From positions 89,799-153,798 of the forward strand of contig CALZJE010000003.1 in assembly GCA_945787715.1 (NCBI GenBank): a DNA stretch of 64,000 bases. Reading direction: 5' to 3'. Positions 1 to 8,367 of this stretch are shown in pieces. Positions within the stretch are counted from its first letter, which is position 1; every line of letters starts with the position of its first letter. The notes beneath the pieces are model-generated. The model was not told the DNA's origin. It ran no database searches and was given only the letters and a program-made list of their open reading frames with translations. Source of the stretch: an uncultured Ectothiorhodospiraceae bacterium (GTDB lineage: Bacteria; Pseudomonadota; Gammaproteobacteria; S012-40). The position numbers were made by a program, and so were the translations under genes.

Positions 1-1593
1 ACTTTCCGCCTTTTCAATCAAGATCTGATTATGATTGCGTTGATTATCAGAGCGTGCTTGCTCGCTGAGGGATCCATCACCAAGCAATTGGCCAATACGC
101 ATCTTGGCCTGTTCTAACTCCTCTTCATCAAAACGAGCGATAGCATTGTCGATTGTAATACTTACCTCCATTCCGGTTGCTTTTTCTTTGGATGAAACAT
201 GTAATATGCCGTTGAGATCGAGGCTAAAAGTGGTGAGAATTTCGTTACCAGCAGGAGCTTTGCTTAATCCTTCAATGGTATAACGACCAATTTCTGTATT
301 GTTCAACGCATCTTTTTCTTCACCTTGGTAGATCATCACGTCTACCCTTTCTTGATTATCGTGGGGCGTAAAAAAAACTTCAGTATGGCGCGCTGGAATG
401 GCACTGTTTTTACGGATAAGTGGGACGTAAGTATAGGGGTACATCTCACCGTCAAGCATAGATAGTGCACTGGTGCCAAATGTATAAGGCGTAATATCGA
501 CCAGGACACTATTTACTTTGTCACCACTGATAACTGCTCCTTGAATCGCTGCGCCACTGGCGACACACAAATCAGGGTCGATTTCGTTTCGAGTGGGTAA
601 ACCTACCTCTTGCTCAAGCCGTTGGCTGACTAGCGGAGTACGAGTGGCACCACCAATCAACAGGATTTCATCTAAATCAGAGACACTCAGATTTGCTCCT
701 TCCAATGCTATGTGGGCCGCTTGTAGAGTTTGGTCAATGAAGGGAGTAATCATTTCTTCATAATCATGACGACTCAATTCAAGCGACAGATGTATTACTT
801 TGTTATTTTTTTTTAGTAGATATTCTTCATCCAGCATGGCAAACGGGTTATTGGAAAGGTAGATCTTAGCTGACTCCGCAGCCCGCCTAATCCGTGCAAT
901 CACTTGAGGAGTAAATGCCTTTTCTTCAATAGAAAATTCATCTTTCAGGTGTTGAATGGCATGATCAATTATTTTTTGATCAAAATCATCGCCGCCAAGG
1001 TGATTGTTACCATGGCTGGCCAACACTTCTACCACGTCGTTTTCCAGGCGGACGATTGATACGTCAAAAGTGCCGCCACCAAGGTCATAAGCCATGATAT
1101 TTTTTTGGCCTAGATGGTTACTCTCATAAGCTAATGCTGCAGCGGTGGGTTCGTTGATAATACGTGCTACTTCTAAGCCTGCAATTCTACCGGCATCGCG
1201 GGTAGCCTGGCGTTGAGCATCAGAAAAAAAAGCTGGCACGGTGATCACTGCTTTGTTTACCGCTTCACCCAAGTGCTGTTCAGCGATAGTTTTAAGCCGC
1301 TTAAGGATAATGGCCGAAATTTCCGCAGGCGTATAGCTGTGTTCACCTAAGTTAATTTGATAGTCACTGCCCATGTGGCGTTTAATCGATTTGACCGTAC
1401 GTTCAGGGTAAAGGGCAAATTGGTTGGCTGCAGATTCACCAACCAACATGCATCCATCATCTGCCAAACCAACGACTGAAGGTAGTAAATAACTGCCGTT
1501 GTGAATTTCTAAAACTTCAACTTTTCCGTCTTTTACAATGGCGACTTCTGAATTGGTGGTGCCCAGATCAATGCCGATTATTCTTTCGCTCAT
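1..1593 (-). CDS. Hsp70 family chaperone (DnaK-like), C-terminus cut by window edge
   Basis: The reading frame opens with an ATG at 1593 and runs off the left edge, giving about 531 residues. It begins MSERIIGIDLGTTNSEVA, the Hsp70 phosphate-1 motif, and later carries DLGGGTFDVSIV (phosphate 2), NEPTAAALAYE (connect region) and LLIGGATRTPLV (adenosine motif), so the ATPase domain is complete and most of the beta substrate-binding domain is present; the lid is outside the window. The start overlaps the stop of the upstream GrpE-like gene in an ATGA, so it is the fourth gene of a coupled unit. It is probably an accessory Hsp70 serving the TPR/J-like/GrpE-like neighbours and not the main dnaK, because the partner proteins are atypical (inference). 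Confidence 0.93.
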   Translation of the reverse strand, partial: MSERIIGIDLGTTNSEVAIVKDGKVEVLEIHNGSYLLPSVVGLADDGCMLVGESAANQFALYPERTVKSIKRHMGSDYQINLGEHSYTPAEISAIILKRLKTIAEQHLGEAVNKAVITVPAFFSDAQRQATRDAGRIAGLEVARIINEPTAAALAYESNHLGQKNIMAYDLGGGTFDVSIVRLENDVVEVLASHGNNHLGGDDFDQKIIDHAIQHLKDEFSIEEKAFTPQVIARIRRAAESAKIYLSNNPFAMLDEEYLLKKNNKVIHLSLELSRHDYEEMITPFIDQTLQAAHIALEGANLSVSDLDEILLIGGATRTPLVSQRLEQEVGLPTRNEIDPDLCVASGAAIQGAVISGDKVNSVLVDITPYTFGTSALSMLDGEMYPYTYVPLIRKNSAIPARHTEVFFTPHDNQERVDVMIYQGEEKDALNNTEIGRYTIEGLSKAPAGNEILTTFSLDLNGILHVSSKEKATGMEVSITIDNAIARFDEEELEQAKMRIGQLLGDGSLSEQARSDNQRNHNQILIEKAES

Positions 1594-2252
1594 TTCATTT
1601 CTCTATCAATTTTATTTACAATAACTTCTGCAACACGTAACAATTGCCCCTCGCGCAAATAGCCTTTACGAGGTTCGATCAGCACTACTCCATCCCCGAA
1701 TCCAGCACGTTGCTCTATCGCACTCACCTGCATAGTATGGGGGTCCAGTTGCTTGCCGACAGCATCCACAGGTTTTACTTTATAACGCTCCAACAACCCA
1801 TCAATTCGGCGCAGAGAAATATCCATACCCTGTTGCTGCGACTGGATATGTGCTGACGCACTTTCATCAAGAAAAGCTAACCAGCCTGGCTGATAAGATT
1901 TGGCTTGTTCTACTCCCGCTTCGATTCGGTCGCGCAGATCCAGTAAATTCAGCAAAAATGGCCGTTCTATTTTTTCCTTATCAGCATCCTGTTGTTGGCG
2001 ACGTTCCTCGAGCTCATTGTTGAGCTGTTCATTACTGTTCTGCAGTAACGCTATCAGACCCTGAAATTCTTCGATTGCTGTCTTTACCTGGCGAGATTCA
2101 ATTTTGACTTCTGCTTTTAACGCTGCCAATTCAGTGAATAAGCGATATAGGTCGATCTCAGGTTTTTCTATGTTGCTTGTGTTGGTGGGTGTCGTATCTA
2201 AATAATCACTAAACTTTGCCAACAGTTGTTGCTTTGCTTCAGTATCACCCAT
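1590..2252 (-). CDS. GrpE-like nucleotide exchange factor
   Basis: This 220-residue protein has a long charged helical middle (about residues 50-110, Gln/Glu rich, likely coiled coil) followed by a GrpE-type beta domain: LDPHTMQVSAIEQRAG and then EPRKGYLREGQLLRVAEVIV, which matches the end of GrpE (G-Y-x-x-x-G-x-x-L-R-x-A-x-V-x-V). GrpE proteins release ADP from Hsp70. It lies between the J-like gene (TAATG, one-base overlap at its start) and the Hsp70 gene (ATGA overlap at its end), so translation is probably coupled. The divergent N-terminal half suggests a dedicated exchange factor for the neighbouring Hsp70; the housekeeping grpE is expected elsewhere. Confidence 0.85.
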   Translation of the reverse strand: MGDTEAKQQLLAKFSDYLDTTPTNTSNIEKPEIDLYRLFTELAALKAEVKIESRQVKTAIEEFQGLIALLQNSNEQLNNELEERRQQQDADKEKIERPFLLNLLDLRDRIEAGVEQAKSYQPGWLAFLDESASAHIQSQQQGMDISLRRIDGLLERYKVKPVDAVGKQLDPHTMQVSAIEQRAGFGDGVVLIEPRKGYLREGQLLRVAEVIVNKIDREMK

Positions 2253-2569
2253 TATTTGAATATTTCCTTAGTAGAGCGATTTAGTAGCGCTTGAAAATTA
2301 GCTAAGCTTGGTCGTTGAGGTGACGTTGACGAATTTGATACTGCTTGTGCAATCAAGTCTTCAGGAGAAGGTGATTGGTAGTGAAACAATTCGCGTTGCA
2401 ATCGCAGTCGATGCGTTTTAATTGCATCATAGGCTGTTTGAATTTGCTGAAAAACTTCAGCATCTTTTTCTGGTGGGCATAGGCGAATGGCTTCCAAATA
2501 GGCTTTGCGTACTTCTTCATCAGTCGTTTTTCGATCAAGTGCAAGTATGATGTAGGGGTCTTTCAGCAT
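2252..2569 (-). CDS. J-domain-like co-chaperone lacking the HPD motif
   Basis: A 105-residue protein whose first ~55 residues read as a J domain: DPYIILALDRKTTDEEVRKAY for helices I-II, then a loop CPPEKDAE, then FQQIQTAYDAIKTHRLR for helix III. In canonical J domains the loop has His-Pro-Asp, which is essential for stimulating Hsp70; here it is Pro-Pro-Glu. I recall J-like proteins with a PPE loop from other bacteria, so this may be a conserved variant and not damage. The remaining ~50 residues are polar, without G/F or zinc regions. One-base overlaps (TGATG and TAATG) tie it to the TPR gene before it and the GrpE-like gene after it. Confidence 0.82.
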   Translation of the reverse strand: MLKDPYIILALDRKTTDEEVRKAYLEAIRLCPPEKDAEVFQQIQTAYDAIKTHRLRLQRELFHYQSPSPEDLIAQAVSNSSTSPQRPSLANFQALLNRSTKEIFK

Positions 2570-5058
2570 CAGAACAGATCCAGTTGTTTATTAGAATGTG
2601 GTTTGCTTTCTTTTTTGGTCTTTTTTTTCTTTTTTGGTTTAGGTGGTGGCGGTGAGAAAGGGTCAAAGTTATCGCCCATATCACTATCAATTAATCCGGC
2701 CAAATCACGTTCGATCATATTTTTCGCATACTCCCGAAGCTCACTCTCGCCCATCTCTTTTTTTAGTTTTTTTAATTCGCTATCGGGCATCATCTTAAAT
2801 AACATCTCAATGAAATCTTCAGTACTAGGTAGCGGTCCTTCATCTAAATCGTTATCAATATCAAAATAAGGTGGAACGCCTGAATAGTCCATTAAAACCT
2901 CAATACGGCGTCGTAATCTTTTGTCATCATTTTCATGTGCTATTTCAATTAAATTATGTAATCGATTGTAGTCCTCATCCGATAAATAATTGTTAATTTC
3001 CGTTTGCGCGTTTATTTTATAGTATTGAAACATCAGCTCATCGGGGCATTGTTTACAGGCTTTTTTTGCAAAGCTCAGAGATAAATTGTGCTGGTTAAAG
3101 TGACTTGTTGTTTCACATATCAATTCAAATTCAGATACGCTGTATTTATGTTTTATTCCCGTGCTCAAAGTTTGCGTCAACATTGACAGTGCTTCTGTAG
3201 CGTCACCTGTTTTTTCGCTTTTATCGAGTTTTTTCAACAAATGAAAAAGTTGCAGCAACTGCTCTTTCGGTATCGATTTAGGTAGCGGCTTGATTTTTGC
3301 CTTTTTCAGCGCCTTTGTTGCAGAGCGTTTCTGGCATATCAATTCCTGAAGCAAATAAAAATGACCACAAAGTTCTCCGCCCAGTTTCTCTTTAGCTGTC
3401 ATCCACAGTGTGGAAGCTTCTTGTACTAGATCTTGATCCAGCAACCAGGTTCCGCGAACCAGGTCCACTCTAGCTTTATCCTTTTCTGTTCGAGTCCAGC
3501 TTTCAGCGATATCCAGCTCTTTTTCCGCTAGACTATATTTGCTGTTGTCTATTTGCTTTCTGGTGTGGGATAAGTGGGCGTCGATCAGTGATGTACGCAC
3601 ACGAGTATTGATCGGATCTTTTTCCAGGATTCGTTTTGCCAGTACGGCTGCTTTTTTATAGGCATTACTCGCTAAAGCTGTTTCAACCGCTTCAGTGAGA
3701 ATGAGGATGTCATCCGGAAAAAATTTCATCGCCTGTTCTAGCCAGTGTCGTGCTTGTTTTAATTCTCCGTGTTCGCGATAGGTTGATATAAGTCGAAGGT
3801 AGCTAGTAAGGTCCTGAGGATCATGAGTAAGAATCTGCTCTAACAAAGGTGATGATGAAATGTCCATTTCATCATCAAGACGATCAAACTGCTGTAACTT
3901 ATGGCCACTGATTAATGCAAGGGAGAGATGATAGTCGTCAGGAGTATCACAATCCTCGGGTGTCAGTAAATCCTCTACGTCCTCCCACTGTTCAACAATA
4001 TGAAGTGGATAAGCATCGCATAATTCCTCTTTCCATGCATTTATTTTCGCATATTCAATCGTGGAGGGCTTACCATACACTTTGGCAAAATTTGAGTTGC
4101 AGCCTGGGCTTTTCGCTAGTAGGCGCAAAGCAATATTACGCGCATATTTATCCCCCAGGGTTTGCCGATGGCGTAACACAAAACGCATCAAAGGCTCCGC
4201 GGAAGGAGAATCCCCCAGTTGTCGAAGCTCCTCAGTAAATTTCAGCAGCTTACTGTCAAGACCGCGCTTTGTTGCAATGAATTGAGTTACCTGAGGATTT
4301 AGTTTTTTTATATTAGCAAACAGTAAGGTGTCTGGTTTAAAAGAAGCTGCTACCGCTTCAGCAAGTGGTATAAATGGAGAAGACGATGGAACCCGTGCGA
4401 GTAATTTCGTGACTGCGACAGTGTCATTTTCTGGTAAAGACAAAGCCTTCAAAATCTGACGCAGATCGCGAAACGGGGAACGAAAAGAAATTGCCCTAAG
4501 CTGATCTTCCAAAATTTCATCATTGCCATCGCAATAGGCCTCCAGTGCTGCTAAAGCTACTGGATGATCTTTCACCAACATATCATCTACTGGCAATGTT
4601 TTTAATATTTCACTTGGTTGTGCAAGACTTAGCGCTGCTAAATGTTCACGAACCTCAAGCAAAACCCCCTGCTGTTCAAGTTCTGTACTGTTCTGTTGAT
4701 AGAGCGCAAATGCCTGCTCCACCATGCCAGCAGCAAGTAGGATGCGGAAATAGAAGAGATCAGTCAGCGGCTTCCCACACAATTCCGCGCGATTACGCCA
4801 AATCATCACCGCTTCTTTATACATTTTTTTTGAGGCTAGTTCTTTTGATCGCTCACTATAGATGGTGGCGAGCAGCTCAAGCCACTCGGGGCGTTTTTCC
4901 AGCTTCAATAAATTTTTGCAGCGCTCTGATGCTTCTTTGTACTTTTTGGCAGCAAAAAGTGCTTGAATCTCTTGTTCCTGGATCTCTGGTACTAGTGTGG
5001 AACTTCGATTTTTGCAAGAAGTTTGAGCTTTGTGAGTTTTTTTACGTTTGCGCGTCAT
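2569..5058 (-). CDS. Large TPR-repeat protein of the Hsp70 operon
   Basis: An 829-residue soluble protein with no signal peptide. The N-terminus is strongly basic (MTRKRKKTHKAQ). Helical TPR-like repeats are visible near the start (ALFAAKKYKEASERCKNLLK) and in the middle, such as DLTSYLRLISTYREHGELKQ followed by ARHWLEQAMKFFPDD (roughly 410-480). The tail has an FDPFSPPPP stretch followed by a lysine run and ends KQLDLF. It heads the unit and overlaps the J-like gene by one base. TPR proteins are common adaptors for Hsp70 systems, so it may present clients to or scaffold the chaperones encoded downstream (inference). No catalytic domain was recognised. Confidence 0.8.
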   Translation of the reverse strand: MTRKRKKTHKAQTSCKNRSSTLVPEIQEQEIQALFAAKKYKEASERCKNLLKLEKRPEWLELLATIYSERSKELASKKMYKEAVMIWRNRAELCGKPLTDLFYFRILLAAGMVEQAFALYQQNSTELEQQGVLLEVREHLAALSLAQPSEILKTLPVDDMLVKDHPVALAALEAYCDGNDEILEDQLRAISFRSPFRDLRQILKALSLPENDTVAVTKLLARVPSSSPFIPLAEAVAASFKPDTLLFANIKKLNPQVTQFIATKRGLDSKLLKFTEELRQLGDSPSAEPLMRFVLRHRQTLGDKYARNIALRLLAKSPGCNSNFAKVYGKPSTIEYAKINAWKEELCDAYPLHIVEQWEDVEDLLTPEDCDTPDDYHLSLALISGHKLQQFDRLDDEMDISSSPLLEQILTHDPQDLTSYLRLISTYREHGELKQARHWLEQAMKFFPDDILILTEAVETALASNAYKKAAVLAKRILEKDPINTRVRTSLIDAHLSHTRKQIDNSKYSLAEKELDIAESWTRTEKDKARVDLVRGTWLLDQDLVQEASTLWMTAKEKLGGELCGHFYLLQELICQKRSATKALKKAKIKPLPKSIPKEQLLQLFHLLKKLDKSEKTGDATEALSMLTQTLSTGIKHKYSVSEFELICETTSHFNQHNLSLSFAKKACKQCPDELMFQYYKINAQTEINNYLSDEDYNRLHNLIEIAHENDDKRLRRRIEVLMDYSGVPPYFDIDNDLDEGPLPSTEDFIEMLFKMMPDSELKKLKKEMGESELREYAKNMIERDLAGLIDSDMGDNFDPFSPPPPKPKKKKKTKKESKPHSNKQLDLF

Positions 5059-5240
5059 GAGTGTTCATTAAATGAGCGATAAAGAGAATATTATACAATA
5101 GAGCAGTGCGGGAAATTAAAAGTATTTTGTAAAAAACTCAACTTTGTTTTCATTCCTTAGTTATTAGGCTATCTGACATTTGGACAGTTGAATTAGCATC
5201 TGTTCAGCTTGCTGGTTGAGCAAGCAAGCAGAATGCGTGT

Positions 5241-6575
5241 TTAATGCCCCATCGGAATATTAACACCAAACATGAAATTTTCATTTTCGTTAAGATACAG
5301 CTCCCCTGCATACCAGCCTTTGGATTTAATGCTTAATTCGATGAATGTATGAAACTTGCTATTCCAATGTTGTTCAGAATAGACGGACATTCTTCCTCCC
5401 CATTGAGCTTCTGTGCTTGTAAATGAAAAATCTTTGGGTTGATTCCACACGCTAATGCCAAATGTATTCTCGGTAAACAGTTGGCCGAAATGTTGTGGTA
5501 GAGAAATTAGCTCAAGACTCACGCCTGGAAAATAGTGTTCTTTGTTATTATAGTTGTGTAGCGTGAAAAATACTTTTCGGTTACTTGTTTGTAAATATAA
5601 ATGAGCATCAATGCTGTAACCAAAGGGTGTTAAATAGTGTTTTAAATTGGCATTCCATAGAACTGGAGAGTTAATTATATTGTTATTGTATAAAAATCCT
5701 CTTTTTCCAAAGAGAAATGGATCGAAAAAATTCAGATAAGAGAGGTAATGTTGTTTCCGCAAAAACCGCTTTTCTTCGTCATCTAACATTGAATAGGTAA
5801 TATAGCGATTAATTCCAACACCGCTGGGGTGGGTTCCTCTATCAGCATAGGGTTCGTCAGGACGAAACAGATCATATACCCAGGCATTGCAATCTAATCC
5901 AGTAAAATCACGACCTGAAATATTTTGCCCTTCATCTTTCAATATTTCTCGAGTGAGACTGTTGGATTCGTTGGAAGCACACGTGTATAGGTACGCCGAT
6001 GTATTAATGCTATTAGATATGAGAATGAATTGATCAAAAGTTTGTGTGTCATGAAAAAACTGATCTTTTTCAATGACAAGGTTTAATTGGTTTTGTGATT
6101 CTAAACCTGCTGAGTGCATACGAATAAAATCGTGAGGGTGGTTCTTTTTTAAATTGCTGAGGTCTTCATCTTTTACATCACTCACAGAAATTGTTTCAGA
6201 AAAAAATTCCATTTCGTAAACTTCATTGTAGCTGTTAATGCCGTATTGTCCCATGACTGTACGATGCCACTCTTCATGTAACCAGGCATTAGAAAGTGGT
6301 ATCCAAGATGTGAGAACATCGAACGCGATAATGGAAAAAAAAGTCGGTTTAAAATCGTGATCCCAATATTCAGACAAACCATAGTGCGCGGATTGATAAA
6401 AACCCTTGGTGAAGTAGAGAGATTGGGTCATGCTGGGATTAAGTGGATTGAAGTCCTTGTTGTATGGCAGGTCTACAAGTGGGAGCTTAAGCGTGAAAGC
6501 CGGTGTTGCTTGAACGCTACTGAGCATGAAAAGCAAACTTGTAATGGTAAGTATCTGTCTGAGCAATGGCTTCAT
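5241..6575 (-). CDS. Exported protein with HEXXH motif, function unknown
   Basis: A 444-residue protein with a clear signal peptide (MKPLLRQILTITSLLFMLSS, cleavage probably after VQA). A hydrophobic stretch at about 79-98 is followed at once by LHEEWHRTVM, an HEXXH zinc-metalloprotease-type motif at His100-His104. The second half is rich in alternating aromatic and polar residues (YLQTSNRKVFFTLHN, GWYAGELYLNENE) and ends GVNIPMGH, which looks like outer-membrane beta strands. It has its own intergenic spacing on both sides and is divergent from the FMN reductase gene. I do not recognise the family. A metalloprotease or a metal-binding outer-membrane protein are both possible; HEXXH alone is weak evidence. 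Confidence 0.7.
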   Translation of the reverse strand: MKPLLRQILTITSLLFMLSSVQATPAFTLKLPLVDLPYNKDFNPLNPSMTQSLYFTKGFYQSAHYGLSEYWDHDFKPTFFSIIAFDVLTSWIPLSNAWLHEEWHRTVMGQYGINSYNEVYEMEFFSETISVSDVKDEDLSNLKKNHPHDFIRMHSAGLESQNQLNLVIEKDQFFHDTQTFDQFILISNSINTSAYLYTCASNESNSLTREILKDEGQNISGRDFTGLDCNAWVYDLFRPDEPYADRGTHPSGVGINRYITYSMLDDEEKRFLRKQHYLSYLNFFDPFLFGKRGFLYNNNIINSPVLWNANLKHYLTPFGYSIDAHLYLQTSNRKVFFTLHNYNNKEHYFPGVSLELISLPQHFGQLFTENTFGISVWNQPKDFSFTSTEAQWGGRMSVYSEQHWNSKFHTFIELSIKSKGWYAGELYLNENENFMFGVNIPMGH

Positions 6576-6641
6576 ATTTGACTGTATTATAGTTGTTATA
6601 TTCTTTAAGATAGACGGTTTGTTGCGTGCGGAACCAGTTTA

Positions 6642-7262
6642 ATGAATACAAGTATCAAGATTATAGGCATATGTGGAAGTTTACGGAATGGAAGTAATAC
6701 GTCCATTGTTGTGAAATCCGTGTTAGCAGCGGCTGAAAAAGCGGGTGCCGAAGTGCAATTCATCGACCTTCGTGACTATGAGCTGGTGTTCTGTGATGGG
6801 CGCAATCAAGAGGATTATCCTGACGATGTTAAACGTTTGCGCAGAGAGGTAAAAAGCGCACATGGTGTTATTTTAGGCACGCCAGAATATCACGGAAGTT
6901 ATAGTGGTGTTTTAAAAAATGCGCTGGATCTGATGGGATTCGAAGAGTTAGAAGGAAAAATGATCGGCCTTGTTGCTGTATCTGCTGGGGCATTGGGTGG
7001 GAATGATGCGTTTAATAGCCTCCGTAATGTTGGGCGATCTTTACACGCTTGGGTAGTGCCCGATCAGGTTTCTATCCCCTATGTTGATAGTGTTATATCG
7101 AAAGATGGTGAAATCGCCGATGAAAATGTGCGCAATAGGCTTGAGAATTTAGGCCACCAAGTTGCCAGGTTTTCTTATCTTCATTGCTCTTCCAAATCGA
7201 AAGCATTTATTAAAGCTTGGGAAGAGGCTCCTCAAAATCCTGGTGCGGATTATAGTTCTTAG
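6642..7262 (+). CDS. NADPH-dependent FMN reductase-family flavoprotein
   Basis: A 206-residue protein of the flavodoxin-like NAD(P)H-dependent oxidoreductase family (FMN_red). It begins with a beta strand and phosphate loop GICGSLRNGSNTS, then has GTPEYHGSYSGVLKNALDLM, the flavin-contacting segment of this family, and VAVSAGALGGNDAF before the last strand. Length matches the family (180-210). Members reduce FMN, quinones, chromate or azo dyes, or act as flavin shuttles; the substrate cannot be told here. Cytoplasmic, no signal peptide. It is 65 bases upstream of the haem-FGE fusion gene on the same strand, so co-transcription is possible but not shown. Confidence 0.88.
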   Translation: MNTSIKIIGICGSLRNGSNTSIVVKSVLAAAEKAGAEVQFIDLRDYELVFCDGRNQEDYPDDVKRLRREVKSAHGVILGTPEYHGSYSGVLKNALDLMGFEELEGKMIGLVAVSAGALGGNDAFNSLRNVGRSLHAWVVPDQVSIPYVDSVISKDGEIADENVRNRLENLGHQVARFSYLHCSSKSKAFIKAWEEAPQNPGADYSS

Positions 7263-7327
7263 ATCTATCGATTTTGTTCGGATATAATTGATCGATTAAA
7301 TTTTCATGTCGTAAATTCAAGTCAATA

Positions 7328-8353
7328 ATGATTAAAATCCTAGCCAGACTAATTCTTCTAGTTTCAATTTTCTTGCCATTCTCTTTTGCTCATGCCAAAG
7401 AGTTGACTCTTCCCGATGATCATCTGCATCAAGTTGATGATTGTACTCGATGCCATAGTAGTGGTATTGATATTTCCAAAATCGTTCAGGATAAATCGTG
7501 CACCAGTTGTCATACTCAAGATGTGCTGAATAAATTTGTTGTTAAATTAGCCAATGGTGAGTTTTCGATTAAGCATAGAACGAAAAATACACATCATATC
7601 GATGGTTCAGCTATCAATAAGGCGGCATTTTATGATGAGTCGAAATTTGGTGACGAGCCTAATTCCATGGTCACAATCCCTGCTGGTAAGTTTATTATGG
7701 GCACAGATGCGCGATTGTCTGATGAAGGTCCGCAGCATGAAGTAATGCTACCTGCTTTTCAAATTGATAAATACGAAGTGACAAATCTACAGTATAAAAA
7801 ATTTATTAATGCGACCAAGCGTAAGTCACCTTCCCATTTTCGAAATCGCACCTACCCGCGTGGAAAGGTTGATCATCCAGTAGTTTATGTAAATTGGAAT
7901 GATGCAAAGGAATATTGTGAGTGGGCAGGCAAGCGCTTACCTACTGATCAAGAGTGGGAGAAAGCGGCGCGCGGCACTGATGCTCGCACTTATCCCTGGG
8001 GTGATGAGTTTGATATTGCCAAAGCCAATATGCCCTTGCGATGGGAAAAGTTTGGTCGAAAATTTGGTGATACTTTGCCTATCGCAAGTTTTCCTGAAGG
8101 CGTGAGTCCTTATGGTTTGATGGATATGACCGGCAATGTGTGGGAATGGACTGAGTCGTGGTACAAAGCATATCCCAATAATCAGATAGAGTCGGAAAGT
8201 TATGGGGAACGTTATAAAACGTTAAAAGGTGGCTCGTGGTTCGATTGCTCCTTTTATAAGTGCGGTATTTCTGCACCAGTTTTTAATCGTGCGTTTTTTG
8301 GGAAAAAGACAAAAAATGATACTTTCGGTTTTCGATGTGCAAAAGATAGCTAA
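7328..8353 (+). CDS. Exported dihaem cytochrome/FGE-sulfatase (SUMF1) domain fusion
   Basis: A 341-residue protein. A signal peptide (MIKILARLILLVSIFLPFSF, cleavage near AHA) is followed by two c-type haem-binding motifs, CTRCH (39-43) and CTSCH (58-62). From about residue 115 it is a complete SUMF1/FGE-type domain: MVTIPAGKFIMGTDARLSDE, PVVYVNWNDAKEYCEWAGKR, LPTDQEWEKAARGTDARTYP, DMTGNVWEWTESW and terminal FGFRCAKD. In the segment that holds the copper-binding cysteine pair of true formylglycine-generating enzymes (C-x4-C) this protein has C307-x4-C312, so the active-site pair may be conserved. SUMF1 domains also occur in non-enzymatic and other oxidase-like proteins such as NirV, so the reaction is open. 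The next gene, 14 bases downstream, is a second SUMF1 protein. Confidence 0.88.
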   Translation: MIKILARLILLVSIFLPFSFAHAKELTLPDDHLHQVDDCTRCHSSGIDISKIVQDKSCTSCHTQDVLNKFVVKLANGEFSIKHRTKNTHHIDGSAINKAAFYDESKFGDEPNSMVTIPAGKFIMGTDARLSDEGPQHEVMLPAFQIDKYEVTNLQYKKFINATKRKSPSHFRNRTYPRGKVDHPVVYVNWNDAKEYCEWAGKRLPTDQEWEKAARGTDARTYPWGDEFDIAKANMPLRWEKFGRKFGDTLPIASFPEGVSPYGLMDMTGNVWEWTESWYKAYPNNQIESESYGERYKTLKGGSWFDCSFYKCGISAPVFNRAFFGKKTKNDTFGFRCAKDS

Positions 8354-8367
8354 TCCGGTATATAAAT

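Noticed and set aside
2603..2869. Plus-strand open frame rich in Phe and Gly
   Set aside because: It is the antisense of the lysine/proline-rich tail of the TPR protein; the composition is explained by that tail.
3915..5060. Several plus-strand open frames of 70-170 residues
   Set aside because: All lie opposite the TPR gene, have no coherent protein pattern and no ribosome sites.
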